Source: Bacillota bacterium
Lineage (GTDB): Bacteria; Bacillota; Bacilli; Alicyclobacillales; SLC66
Assembly (NCBI GenBank): GCA_021846285.1
Contig: JAJZCB010000019.1
Span: 1-48,037, forward strand
Direction of reading: 5' to 3'
Length of the DNA: 48,037 nucleotides
Part shown: piece after piece, positions 16,610-25,950 of the stretch
How the letters are laid out: the number at the start of each line of letters is the position of its first letter
Position numbering within the stretch: position 1 is the first letter of the stretch
Made by a program: the position numbers and the translations under genes
The notes under the pieces: model-generated
Databases searched by the model: none
Told to the model about the DNA's origin: nothing
What the model saw: the letters and a program-made list of their open reading frames with translations, nothing else

Positions 16610-16779
16610 TAGATCTCAGAATACCGGGCAATCGAATTATCGCATCGCTGGTGATATGTATTCGTTCACTCCTAACCGACTTCCTGCCGTATAGTGAACC
16701 ATAGAAGCGCGGCAGAAGGCAAGGAACGAAGGAGACCGTACACGGACCGAGAACTGCGAGGCTAGGGAGGAGCTGGGCC

Positions 16780-18000
16780 ATGATTCAACAAAAAAGCAGG
16801 GATCTCCATGACACGCAGCCCGCCATTCCGGTGATCACTTGGTCACTGCTCGCAGGCACTGTATTTGGAAAACTTGTTTACAAATCCACGATCCCCTTTC
16901 TTTCTCTCTTCCTGCTCCGTCACGATCATCTGTCGGCCATGACGATCGGATTTATACTGGGCATGAGTTATCTTGCGGGCGTCTTCAGCAGTCTTTATGC
17001 GGGGTATCTCACGGACAGGTTTGGTCACCGACGGATCATGTTGATTTCACTCGTCATCCTGGCTTTAGCCATCAGCATGATTCCTGTGCTGCAGTCGGTG
17101 CCTTTTATCGCTGCAGTCATCGCGATTGTCGGGCTCTTCCGCAATTCGTTTGAAACGAGCAACCAGTCCATGGTGGTACATGTCACACCAGTTCCGCGAC
17201 AAAGCGAAGTGCTGTCCATCCGCTATGCTTGCGTCAATTTCGCAGCGGGATTAGGGCCGCTGATCGGCGCATGGTTGGGCTATTCCGGTGAGCCATCATC
17301 TTTTTTGATTAATGGAGTAGGGTACCTTGCATATACGGTGGTACTGTTTGTGTTAACCAGGCAGTCGTCTGGGATCGGTGCAACGACCGAAGCCAAACAG
17401 GTCCATCCAATGAAACTCGCCTATCAAGACATCGCAAAAAATCGAACGTTTCTCGTGGGACTGCTTTCGGCCTGCATGTTGACGTACGGTTTCATACAAA
17501 TCGACGTTACGCTTCCCCAGGTGTTGGCCGCCCATTCGAATGCTGCCGTTCACTGGTTTGCGTGGATTCTCGCGCTCAATACCGCAATCAATATCATCTT
17601 TCAAATACCGCTGATTCGATTTTTAAAGCGGTTCCCAAAACGGAAAACCATGATGGTAGGCGCCGTTGTCTCGGCGTTCGGGTACATCTGTTTCGGACTG
17701 GCGCAACACTTGCTCACCTATTTGATGGCAATGGCCGTTACAACCATGGGGGAAATGCTGTCGCTAACTCTCATCGTACCGTATCTTGTGGAGGTGTCCA
17801 ATCCCAACCATCGGGGAGCCTACTTTGGCGCGGGGCGCCTGCGATTCCTCGGCGATTTCGCCGGATCTGCCATAGGAGGCATACTTCTCCAACACTTCGG
17901 CGCCTTCTCCTTGTTTGGCAGCACGGCAGTTCTCGTTGCATCTGCCTCCCTATGGCTTGCGGTCGGAAGGCATGAGATTAGAGCTGAAAGTGATTCATGA
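16780..18000 (+). CDS. MFS transporter (drug efflux type)
   Basis: This 406-residue protein has twelve predicted membrane segments. Motif A is clear at GYLTDRFGHRRIMLIS, and a weaker copy appears in the second half at IRFLKRFPKRKTMMVG, as in MdtH-type multidrug efflux proteins. GGGAGG lies eight to nine bases before the ATG. It stands alone on the plus strand between two minus-strand operons. The substrate cannot be read from the sequence. Confidence 0.85.
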   Translation: MIQQKSRDLHDTQPAIPVITWSLLAGTVFGKLVYKSTIPFLSLFLLRHDHLSAMTIGFILGMSYLAGVFSSLYAGYLTDRFGHRRIMLISLVILALAISMIPVLQSVPFIAAVIAIVGLFRNSFETSNQSMVVHVTPVPRQSEVLSIRYACVNFAAGLGPLIGAWLGYSGEPSSFLINGVGYLAYTVVLFVLTRQSSGIGATTEAKQVHPMKLAYQDIAKNRTFLVGLLSACMLTYGFIQIDVTLPQVLAAHSNAAVHWFAWILALNTAINIIFQIPLIRFLKRFPKRKTMMVGAVVSAFGYICFGLAQHLLTYLMAMAVTTMGEMLSLTLIVPYLVEVSNPNHRGAYFGAGRLRFLGDFAGSAIGGILLQHFGAFSLFGSTAVLVASASLWLAVGRHEIRAESDS

Positions 18001-18561
18001 ATGCCGCTGCAAACGTTATAGGCGGGGGTTTCCCCACCGTATAATGATGCCGAGCACCACGTGCACGGTGGTCCCGCCCTTGTTTGTGGAGCGGGTACTG
18101 GCAATCGACCCCATCCTGCCAGTTTGGGGTGATCCGTTTTCACTCATCCAATTCCGGGTCGCATCATCAGACCAATAGCAACCGTCTCGGATCATGCTTT
18201 TCGGAAAGTAAGACAATACATACGATTGTAGCCAACGTTTTTAACCTCAACGTCTTGCGCTTCCTGGGATTCGACAGCAAACGTTATTATCTCGCTCCAT
18301 CAACTTGTTACGGCATAGGTCGGGATTGCGGGAACATTTGAGTTCGAATTGAATCTATGGACGGGTTGCTGCTCACGTCATTGGAGCTGATCTCTTGCGG
18401 TCGAGTCAAAAACCATCGACCAAGTCGCCATTGACACTGGCGCACTCATACCTTCATCATTGTAATATATCCCGGGGAACAGCAATGGCAAAATAACCGT
18501 TTGAATGATTTTGGATGATAACCGCCGTGCTGTCGACGCCCGTCCGAAAGGAGACACCGCG
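18001..18561. other. Gene-free stretch with no convincing content
   Basis: No frame here looks protein-like on either strand. A G/C-rich imperfect hairpin (GGCGGGG with CCCCACC) lies just after the MFS stop at about 18022-18040 and could end that transcript weakly. The rest is AT-richer and may be decayed sequence. Confidence 0.4.
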
Positions 18562-19170
18562 ATGCTGACAACACTGCGCAAGTTCATGATTCGGCGTATG
18601 ATGACTCACCAAAAACCCGGAAGCGGATCAACGTGGAACAGGGAAGAGGATAAAAAGACGGCGGCCAATCGTCTTTTGGAATGGGAATGGATAGAAAATG
18701 TGCTGTCGGAGTTGAGTCATGTGATCGTGGGAGGGATGGCGGTCAACCAATTCGCTCCACCGCGGGCGACTGAAGACCTGGACATCGCTCTGGCTGTCGA
18801 CGATGCCCGAACCGCCGTCTCTCTTCTCGGACAACAGGGATTCAAGGTCGCTGGGGAACACATCATCGGGGGTTGGACACTGAGGCGCGAAACCATGTCG
18901 CTGGATATACTGGAGCTGGACGAGCCGTGGTTGGGCGAAGCTTTGCAACGTCCATGTCGCATTGGACCATTTCCCGTACTGGATTTTCCTTATCTGATCC
19001 TGATGAAGATGGCGGCGAACCGCGGTACGGACATTGGCGATATCCAGCGTATGTTGCACGGCGCCGACGAATTGCAAAGGCAGCAGGTGCGAGATGTGTT
19101 CCGTCGGTTTGCATCTCAGGATCTCGAAGATGCAGAACAACTGATGGCGCTGTCCGATGCGGCGTGGTAG
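18562..19170 (+). CDS. Nucleotidyltransferase-fold protein (AbiEii-like superfamily)
   Basis: This 202-residue protein carries the VIVGGMAVNQFAPPRATEDLDIA block. The GG...DxD arrangement (EDLDIAL) is that of minimal nucleotidyltransferases related to AbiEii toxins and kanamycin nucleotidyltransferases. The downstream LDFPYLILMKMAANR helix also fits that group. I chose the ATG at 18562 because GAAAGGAG precedes it, although the frame opens at 18505. No AbiEi-type partner is seen beside it, so a toxin role is unsupported. The substrate is unknown. Confidence 0.65.
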   Translation: MLTTLRKFMIRRMMTHQKPGSGSTWNREEDKKTAANRLLEWEWIENVLSELSHVIVGGMAVNQFAPPRATEDLDIALAVDDARTAVSLLGQQGFKVAGEHIIGGWTLRRETMSLDILELDEPWLGEALQRPCRIGPFPVLDFPYLILMKMAANRGTDIGDIQRMLHGADELQRQQVRDVFRRFASQDLEDAEQLMALSDAAW

Positions 19171-19206
19171 CAAAGCCGTGGCAGCAAACCGCTCTTGACG
19201 CCATGC

Positions 19207-21234
19207 TCACATCGCAGCGACCTGTTCCCCCTGCTGCAGCTGGTACATTTGTTGGTACCTCCCGCCTGACGCCATCAGCCCCTCGTGCGTGCCGCGCTCC
19301 ACGATCACGCCGCGGTCCAGCACGAGAATGAGATCGGCGCTGCGAATCGTCGACAGCCGATGCGCGATGATGAACGTCGTCCGCCCGCGCTTGAGGACCT
19401 CAAGCGCATCCTGGATCACCGCCTCCGTCTCCGTGTCGATGCTCGATGTGGCCTCATCCAGCACGAGGATGGCTGGATCAAACGCGAGCGCCCGTGCAAA
19501 GGAGATCAGTTGTCGCTGACCAGCGGACAGTGTGCTGCCTTTTTCCACCACCGGCTCATCCCAGCCCCCTGGCAGATGACCGAGCAGACGCTCCGCTCCC
19601 ACATCGCGCAGTGCCTGATCCACCCGTTCACGCGTTACCGCCTCGTCTCCCAGGCTGACGTTTGATGCGATCGTTCCTGTGAACAAAAATGGATCCTGCA
19701 ACACGATCCCCATGTGCCTGCGCAGATGCTGCGGCGCCACAGAAGCGATGTCCCGGCCATCCACCGTAATGCGACCCGCCTGCGCATCGTAAAAGCGAAA
19801 CAGCAGATTCATGATCGAACTCTTGCCCGAGCCGGTATGTCCCACCAAAGCGACTGTCTGCCCCTGTTTGGCTGCAAACGAGATCCCGTGCAGCACATCT
19901 TCCTTGCCGTCATAGCTAAAATGCACATCGGCAAATACGACATCGCCGCGATACCGTTCGATGGCGCCGGGAACGGTGTCTACGCCGGGCTCATCAAGCA
20001 GTTCAAATACCCTCTCCGCCGAGACGCGAGCCTGCTCAAGATTGGCGAGTTGATTGACGACCTGAATGACAGGCTGAAACAGTCGATTGAGATAATCCAC
20101 AAACGCATACAGCGCGCCAAACGAAATCGCGCCCGCCAGATGAAACGATTGATACCCAAAATACGTGATCAGGGCCATAAAAAACGCGTTGCGCAGAGCG
20201 CCCGCCAGATTGTGCCCGGTCCACGCGTTGATGCGCAGGATTTTCGTCTGATCCCGATACTGCGCCTCATTGATCGACTCGAACTCGACAAAGGTGCGCT
20301 GCTGCCGATTGAACGTACGGATGACGGGCATGCCCTGGATTGTCTCATTGAGCATTGCATTGATGTCGCTGACGAGTGCGCGAATGCGTTGGTTGATCCC
20401 CACCGCATACTTCCTGTACAGCGTGACCCAGACAACCAGAATGGGCACAAGCAGCAGGCAGATGACAGCCAACTGCACATCGAGGATGAACAGTGCGATG
20501 TAGATGCCTCCCATGGTGATGAAACTGGAAAACACATTGGCCAGCACGGTGACATACAGTTCGCGAATCGCCTCGGTGTCATTGGTGATCCGGGACACCA
20601 CCTTGCCCGCGGGCAGGTTGTCAAAATAGCGCACCGGCAGTCGGTGAACATGCCGGAATACGTCGCGACGCATCGTCTGTATGATGCGATCCGCCGCCAC
20701 CTGCAACAGCCAGCGCTGCCCATAGGTAAATACGGACGAGATGAACAGCAGCCCGAAATACAGCAGGGCCAGTTGCCAAAGTCCCGGCAGTTCTGGACGA
20801 TAAAAGGCGAACAGTTGCCGCGCGGTGAGCGCCTGCACCGGCAGCGTGACATGGCGCGATCCCGCCGTCACCGTCAACTGACCGGCGCGCACGGACCGCT
20901 CGCCGGCAAACGGCAACGCCTGCCTGGCGAAATAAAACTGGCTGCCCACCTCAACAACCGAGGCTGGCGCTCCCTTCTTCTGGCCAGGCGCAAAATAGAC
21001 CGCCCGTTCGTACCAGCGGCCGGCGAAATGCACAGCGTAAGGCCCCGGTACAGACGTCTGGTACCAACTCTGTTCGATGCCAAGAATGTGTTGATTGATC
21101 ATCGTCTTGGCGACAAACGGACCGGCCAGGTCTGCCGTCACGGAGATGAGAAGCATCGCGAGCGCCAGCAGGATCGTTCGCTTGCACAGCGCTGCGTAGC
21201 GGATCAACCGCCAATTGATCGTCTGGACATTCAT
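19207..21234 (-). CDS. Heterodimeric ABC exporter half-transporter, catalytic-site subunit (YheH/BmrD-like)
   Basis: This 675-residue protein is a fused membrane and nucleotide-binding half-transporter. After the first membrane segment a large extracellular insert (about residues 50-150) precedes the second, as in BmrD/YheH. The ATPase domain has Walker A GHTGSGKSS, signature LSAGQ, and Walker B ILVLDEATSSID with the catalytic Glu present. It should pair with the upstream product, whose site is degenerate. Such pairs export drugs or lipids. The start overlaps the upstream gene by four bases. Confidence 0.93.
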   Translation of the reverse strand: MNVQTINWRLIRYAALCKRTILLALAMLLISVTADLAGPFVAKTMINQHILGIEQSWYQTSVPGPYAVHFAGRWYERAVYFAPGQKKGAPASVVEVGSQFYFARQALPFAGERSVRAGQLTVTAGSRHVTLPVQALTARQLFAFYRPELPGLWQLALLYFGLLFISSVFTYGQRWLLQVAADRIIQTMRRDVFRHVHRLPVRYFDNLPAGKVVSRITNDTEAIRELYVTVLANVFSSFITMGGIYIALFILDVQLAVICLLLVPILVVWVTLYRKYAVGINQRIRALVSDINAMLNETIQGMPVIRTFNRQQRTFVEFESINEAQYRDQTKILRINAWTGHNLAGALRNAFFMALITYFGYQSFHLAGAISFGALYAFVDYLNRLFQPVIQVVNQLANLEQARVSAERVFELLDEPGVDTVPGAIERYRGDVVFADVHFSYDGKEDVLHGISFAAKQGQTVALVGHTGSGKSSIMNLLFRFYDAQAGRITVDGRDIASVAPQHLRRHMGIVLQDPFLFTGTIASNVSLGDEAVTRERVDQALRDVGAERLLGHLPGGWDEPVVEKGSTLSAGQRQLISFARALAFDPAILVLDEATSSIDTETEAVIQDALEVLKRGRTTFIIAHRLSTIRSADLILVLDRGVIVERGTHEGLMASGGRYQQMYQLQQGEQVAAM

Positions 21235-23210
21235 ACTCTCACCCCGGATGTTGGTACGGATGCTGGTGCGGATGTTCGGTTCACTGACACAGTTGACGCT
21301 ACGGCATCTGCCCGCTCAGAGGGCCCATCATCGGAGAGCGCATCATCCACGACGATGTCGTATTCGCTACCCGCGCCGTCTTCCTCTGTTTGTTGCCGCA
21401 CATACTGCTCCCGATACCAGCCGCCCGCGCGCAACAGACTCCCATGCGTTCCCTGCTCTGCGATGCGTCCGTCTTCCAGCACGACAATCCAGTCCGCATG
21501 CAGAACCGCCGACAGCCGGTGCGTCGCGATGAGTGTCGTCCGGCCTTGACGAGCGCGCCGAATCGCCTCGACGATATGGGCCTCAGTGCGCGCGTCAACG
21601 GCTGACATCGCATCGTCCATGAGCAGAATCTCCGGATCTGTGACGAGTGCCCGCGCCAGTGCAATGCGCTGCTTTTGTCCACCGGACAGCGAGACCCCTT
21701 TTTCGCCGACCAGTGTCCTGATTCCATTTGGCAGCAACTCAATGTCTTTGGTGAAGCAGGCCATATCCAGCGCCTGCGCCATCTGGACGTCGCTCGCGTC
21801 AGGTGCGCCGAAGCGGACATTTTCTTCCACGGTGCGCGAAAAGAGCATCGCTTCCTGCGGCACATAGCCAAGCCAACCGTGCAACTGCGCCAGCGGAATT
21901 TGCTCGATCCGCGCGCCGCCGATGAGCAGAGCTCCCGTTCCTGCCGGATATTCGCGCAGGAGCTGTTTGATCAAAGTCGATTTGCCGCTGCCCGTGCGCC
22001 CGACGATGCCAAGCGTCTCTCCAGGGCGGATGGTGAGCGAGATCTCACGCAGGTTGTCATCCGCCGACAGTGGATAACGGAATGTGACGCGGTCAAACTC
22101 AAGGCACCCCGGTTCCGCAATCACCCCGGTTACCGCAGACTCCGCCTCCAGCACATCCACCGTCGACAGCGTCTCCCTCAAATTTGCAGCCGTCCCAGCC
22201 GTTCCGGCCGCCTGCATACTGTACGGCAGTTCAGAGGCATCCTCCACAACAGGTTGCTGCGCCAGAGTCTCCATGACCCGATCCAGCGAGGCATTTCCGC
22301 GCTGCATGATGTTGATGAGTTCGCCTATCGCCAGCATGGGCCAGATGAGCATGCCAAGATAGATATTGAACGTTGTCAGCTGTCCGAGCGTAAGTTGACT
22401 CTGAAATACCATGTAGGTTCCATACCCCAAACCGGTCAGATAACTGGCTCCGACCAGAATCTTGATCGTCGGCTCAAATAAGGCGTCGATCCGCGCCACC
22501 GCAACATTTTTCTGGTACACATCTTCTGTCGTGTCGTCAAAGCGCCGAACCTCCGCCTCCTCCTGCACATACGCCCTGACCACGCGAATGCCCGCGATCG
22601 TCTCGAGCACTCGGTCATTCATATCGCCAAATGAATCCTGCGCGAGAGTGAAACGCTCGTGCAGCACCTTCCCGTACTTCGTCATCAACCAGGCAATCAC
22701 TGGCAGCGGGAGCAGAGACAAGAGCGTCAGCTTCCAACTGATCAGCGTTCCCATGGTAAGAAGAATGGTGGCCGAATACGTCGTTGAATCAATCAGCGTC
22801 AGGATGCCAAAGCCAGCCGTCTGTGCCACAGCATTGAGATCATTGGTGGCTCGCGCCATCAGATCCCCGGTGCGGTTCTTCTCAAAAAACGCTGGCGTCA
22901 TGCGCAGAAACTGTGCCATCAGACGGGAACGAAGTGTCCTTTGCAGAACGTTTCCCCCGCCAAACAACTGGAACATCCACACGAACGTGAAGAAATATGA
23001 GACCGCTGCCAACCCACCGTACAGCATCACAGTCTGCAAAAGGAGAATCGGCGTCATCGCGCCCTGATTCATTTCATTAATGGCGTTGCCAAGCAGATCG
23101 GGCGGCACTACCTCGATCACATTCAGCGCCATCAAGAGCATCAGCGCAATCAAATAACGTCGTCGATGCTCCTTAAAAAACCACCCCAACTTGCGCAGTA
23201 CGACAAACAT
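21231..23210 (-). CDS. Heterodimeric ABC exporter half-transporter, degenerate-site subunit (YheI/BmrC-like)
   Basis: This 659-residue protein has six membrane helices followed by an ATPase domain with Walker A GRTGSGKST and canonical signature LSGGQ. The Walker B motif is ILLMDDAMSAVD, with Asp where the catalytic Glu should be. A linker of about 40 residues with a Pro/Ala-rich stretch precedes the ATPase domain, and the C-terminal tail is acidic then Ser/Thr-rich. The frame extends to 23342, but GAAGGAGG before the ATG at 23210 fixes the start. Expression probably depends on the leader region upstream. Confidence 0.92.
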   Translation of the reverse strand: MFVVLRKLGWFFKEHRRRYLIALMLLMALNVIEVVPPDLLGNAINEMNQGAMTPILLLQTVMLYGGLAAVSYFFTFVWMFQLFGGGNVLQRTLRSRLMAQFLRMTPAFFEKNRTGDLMARATNDLNAVAQTAGFGILTLIDSTTYSATILLTMGTLISWKLTLLSLLPLPVIAWLMTKYGKVLHERFTLAQDSFGDMNDRVLETIAGIRVVRAYVQEEAEVRRFDDTTEDVYQKNVAVARIDALFEPTIKILVGASYLTGLGYGTYMVFQSQLTLGQLTTFNIYLGMLIWPMLAIGELINIMQRGNASLDRVMETLAQQPVVEDASELPYSMQAAGTAGTAANLRETLSTVDVLEAESAVTGVIAEPGCLEFDRVTFRYPLSADDNLREISLTIRPGETLGIVGRTGSGKSTLIKQLLREYPAGTGALLIGGARIEQIPLAQLHGWLGYVPQEAMLFSRTVEENVRFGAPDASDVQMAQALDMACFTKDIELLPNGIRTLVGEKGVSLSGGQKQRIALARALVTDPEILLMDDAMSAVDARTEAHIVEAIRRARQGRTTLIATHRLSAVLHADWIVVLEDGRIAEQGTHGSLLRAGGWYREQYVRQQTEEDGAGSEYDIVVDDALSDDGPSERADAVASTVSVNRTSAPASVPTSGVRV

Positions 23211-23286
23211 GCAAACACCTCCTTCAGACGCAAAAAGACCTATCGGCGACTGCGCGACAGGCATTGGATCGTCTCCATAAGCCACA

Positions 23287-23320
23287 AAGCGCAGGTCACA
23301 TGTGAGCGTGACCTGCGCTT
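23287..23320 (-). terminator. Strong leader hairpin ahead of the ABC exporter genes
   Basis: A 13-bp perfect inverted repeat, AAGCGCAGGTCAC with GTGACCTGCGCTT, has an 8-base loop. It lies between a short leader ORF and the first ABC gene. It is followed on the transcribed strand by only a weak T-rich stretch, so it could be an attenuator-type terminator or a structure that hides downstream sequence. A GTGACC inside the leader ORF (23369-23374) could pair with the GGTCAC of the first arm. Confidence 0.6.
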
Positions 23321-23350
23321 CGTTATGTTTCCCTCTTCGCAACCACCTGG

Positions 23351-23452
23351 TTACGACGAAGGATCTCGGGTCACATTCCCATATTTGAAGTTGTCGCAGT
23401 CATCTGGCACAGCGAATAGCAGCGCCTGTAAAACCACGAGAACCTGCCGCAT
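23351..23452 (-). CDS. Putative 33-residue leader peptide
   Basis: This short ORF starts MRQVLVVLQALLFAVP and ends TRDPSS. It is preceded by a GGAAGGGGGAAG ribosome site and lies directly downstream of a consensus promoter. It stops 31 bases before the first arm of the leader hairpin. In B. subtilis the BmrCD exporter is controlled by ribosome stalling on a small ORF (bmrB) in the same position. By analogy, translation-inhibiting drugs could stall ribosomes here and alter hairpin formation. The peptide itself probably has no other job. Confidence 0.6.
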   Translation of the reverse strand: MRQVLVVLQALLFAVPDDCDNFKYGNVTRDPSS

Positions 23453-23493
23453 GGAAATGCTTCCCCCTTCCGTTCGTGTATAAGTTCTATGAT

Positions 23494-23522
23494 ACTATAG
23501 CATCCTTTGGGAGTATTGTCAA
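23494..23522 (-). promoter_or_regulatory. Sigma-A promoter for the leader peptide and ABC exporter
   Basis: On the reverse strand TTGACA (23517-23522) and TATAGT (23494-23499) are separated by exactly 17 bases. It lies in the divergent gap facing away from the penicillin-binding protein gene. Confidence 0.8.
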
Positions 23523-23541
23523 TTGTGTGGGGTGATCATCC

Positions 23542-25950
23542 ATGTCACGCAAGTCTCCTTCGGAACCGAGATCGTTGTCACGACGGCGAAATCGCGGGCG
23601 TCAACAGCGCATGCGCCGCCGTCGCAGAGCACTGGCTATCGGACTTTCTGCCGTCAGTATCGCAACCGGATGCGTCCTTGGGCTCAGCGTCTACCTGCTA
23701 AGAGACATCCCAACGCTGCGGCTGTCCGACTTCGTCGATCTGTCGGCTGCATCGCTCGTGTATGCGAATGACGGCACACTGATCGGCCGTTTTGCGGGCA
23801 ATGGCGACCGGAGACCGCTACAGACGCTGCAGGAGGCAGGAAGGAATATCCAGCTTGCCTTCATCGCCGCTGAAGACAAGGATTTCTATCGTCATGTCGG
23901 CATTGATCCAGTGGCCATCGTTCGCTCGGCGATCGACGATATACGCCATCACGCCATCCGCAGCGGTGGTTCGACCATCACTCAGCAGACGGTCAAATTG
24001 GCCATGTTCCCGCGACAGGAACGGACACTGCGGCGAAAATTGCAGGAGATGGCTCTCGCACTGGAACTCGAGCATCGACAAACCAAAACTCAGATCCTAT
24101 CAGAATACCTCAATGCGATCTACTTTGGTCGCATGAACGGAGTTCCGGTCTATGGGATCGAGAGCGCAGCCCTGCACGTATTCGGACGGCGCGCCAAAGA
24201 CGTAACCGTCGCTCAAGCCGCCCTGCTTGCGGCCATTCCGAACAATCCATCGTTTTTTTCACTTCGCCGCCATCCTGATCGAGTGCGGAATAGACAAATC
24301 AGGATTTTGTCGAAAATGAGAGAGCTCAAGTTCCTGTCCGCCCGGGAGTACGCAGCGGCCCTAGGCGCGCCGGTCTTGTCCGAAGTGCGTCACGATGCGA
24401 CTTTGCTCGCGCCTTATGAGAGTAAAATGCCCTTCATACTCGCGCAGGTAAGTCGACTGGCTCCCCAAATGATCTCCGAGAGTGAGAGGATCCCGCTCGA
24501 ACAGGCGCGCGATCAGCTGGAATCTGGCGGATACCGCATTTACACGTCCATCGATCAACAATTGCAATCCCGCGTGGCGAACATTCTTCACAATTCCGGT
24601 TTTCCTCCGCCTGTCACCTACACGGTTCACGACCGTTTCAGCGCGCATGTCGTGCATAACGCTGAGGAAGAGGTCGGCCTGGTGTTGCTTCAGAACCGAT
24701 CCGCACGCATTCTGGCGCTGGCGGGTGGACGCAGTTACGCGACAAACCAGGTGGATCACGCCGTTGCGCGACGGCAGGCCGGGTCGTCTCTCAAGCCGCT
24801 TGTGGTCTATGGACCGGCGCTTGAGCAGGGAATCATCACGCCGGGATCCATTGTCGACGATATCCCTCGCGAGTATCCTGATCCATATGCGGCGAACGGC
24901 GAGTGGACGCCCCTGAACTGGGACCAGAAATACCATGGACTGATGACGGTTCGCGATGCGTTGATGCAATCGTACAACCTGCCCGCCATCGAACTCCTTA
25001 ACCAAATGGGACCGCAAACGGGCGCGCGGTTTGCCTGGCAACTCGGTCTCACCGGGATTGAGCGGGAAGACGCGAACAGTCTCGGTCTCGCCATCGGAGG
25101 CACACATGGCGGAGTCAGCCCGCTCGAACTTGCCTCAGCCTACGCGTCATTGCCTGCCGGGGGCGTATATACTGAGTCGTCATTGATCGACCGGATTGAC
25201 GACGCCTTTGGCAACCCCATTTACAAGCGCCATGCGAGACCGCGGCGGGTATTTTCCAATAACACAGCCGCGCTGCTGACCACGATGCTGGAGCAGGTTA
25301 TCAAGAGCCCTTACGGCACTGCCCATTCTCTGCACGCCTTGTTGAGCCACGGCGATGTGGCCGGCAAGACGGGCACAACTGACAACAACAGAGACGCCTG
25401 GTTTGTCGGCTACACCCCGCAGTACACGATGAGCGCATGGGTCGGTTATGATATCCCGCACGCATTGCTGACAACACCACGGTATCATGAGAGTACACGC
25501 GCAACGAAACTGTTTGGACAAATTCTGGCGCCGCTCATCGCCCTTCGACACGACAGGTTTACACTGCCTTCTGGGATCATGCCCTACCTGATCTGCACCA
25601 AATCAGGTCTGCTGGCAAGCCCTCTGTGCAAGGCTGTCCATGAAACAGAAACGGACTACTTCTGCGCGACGTCGGCCCCCGCCGAAGTCTGCCGCGACCA
25701 TCAACTGGTGCTGACTGTAAAAATCGCAGGCAAGCGATATCTGGCTACCGAATTGACCCCGCCCGAAGACATCAGGACCGAGATCCTGTTCAATCGCCCC
25801 GCTGTCACAATCGATCAGAAGCACAAGAATGATGCGCCGACAGATCTGTTCGAGTCGATTCCGACACAGAGTGATCCACGGGGCGGTGCACCCTTGGTCG
25901 ACGTTCAGCGCAGTTCTACGACAGTCACTCCGCCTCCGCCTTCCCCCTGA
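23542..25950 (+). CDS. Class A penicillin-binding protein (PBP1A family)
   Basis: This 802-residue bifunctional peptidoglycan synthase has a very basic cytoplasmic N-terminus, a membrane anchor at about 30-52 and a GT51 glycosyltransferase domain with catalytic E111 (AAEDKDFYRH) and GGSTITQQ. The transpeptidase domain carries S415 in the SSLK motif, SYN (477-479) and KTG (609-611). The C-terminal tail is Pro/Thr-rich. It acts in the outer face of the membrane. GGGGTGAT precedes the ATG. Its last 46 bases overlap the 3' end of convergent mutS2. Confidence 0.95.
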   Translation: MSRKSPSEPRSLSRRRNRGRQQRMRRRRRALAIGLSAVSIATGCVLGLSVYLLRDIPTLRLSDFVDLSAASLVYANDGTLIGRFAGNGDRRPLQTLQEAGRNIQLAFIAAEDKDFYRHVGIDPVAIVRSAIDDIRHHAIRSGGSTITQQTVKLAMFPRQERTLRRKLQEMALALELEHRQTKTQILSEYLNAIYFGRMNGVPVYGIESAALHVFGRRAKDVTVAQAALLAAIPNNPSFFSLRRHPDRVRNRQIRILSKMRELKFLSAREYAAALGAPVLSEVRHDATLLAPYESKMPFILAQVSRLAPQMISESERIPLEQARDQLESGGYRIYTSIDQQLQSRVANILHNSGFPPPVTYTVHDRFSAHVVHNAEEEVGLVLLQNRSARILALAGGRSYATNQVDHAVARRQAGSSLKPLVVYGPALEQGIITPGSIVDDIPREYPDPYAANGEWTPLNWDQKYHGLMTVRDALMQSYNLPAIELLNQMGPQTGARFAWQLGLTGIEREDANSLGLAIGGTHGGVSPLELASAYASLPAGGVYTESSLIDRIDDAFGNPIYKRHARPRRVFSNNTAALLTTMLEQVIKSPYGTAHSLHALLSHGDVAGKTGTTDNNRDAWFVGYTPQYTMSAWVGYDIPHALLTTPRYHESTRATKLFGQILAPLIALRHDRFTLPSGIMPYLICTKSGLLASPLCKAVHETETDYFCATSAPAEVCRDHQLVLTVKIAGKRYLATELTPPEDIRTEILFNRPAVTIDQKHKNDAPTDLFESIPTQSDPRGGAPLVDVQRSSTTVTPPPPSP

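Noticed and set aside
19714-21549. A 611-codon plus-strand frame
   Set aside because: It is antisense to the two ABC transporter genes and has no domain-like pattern.
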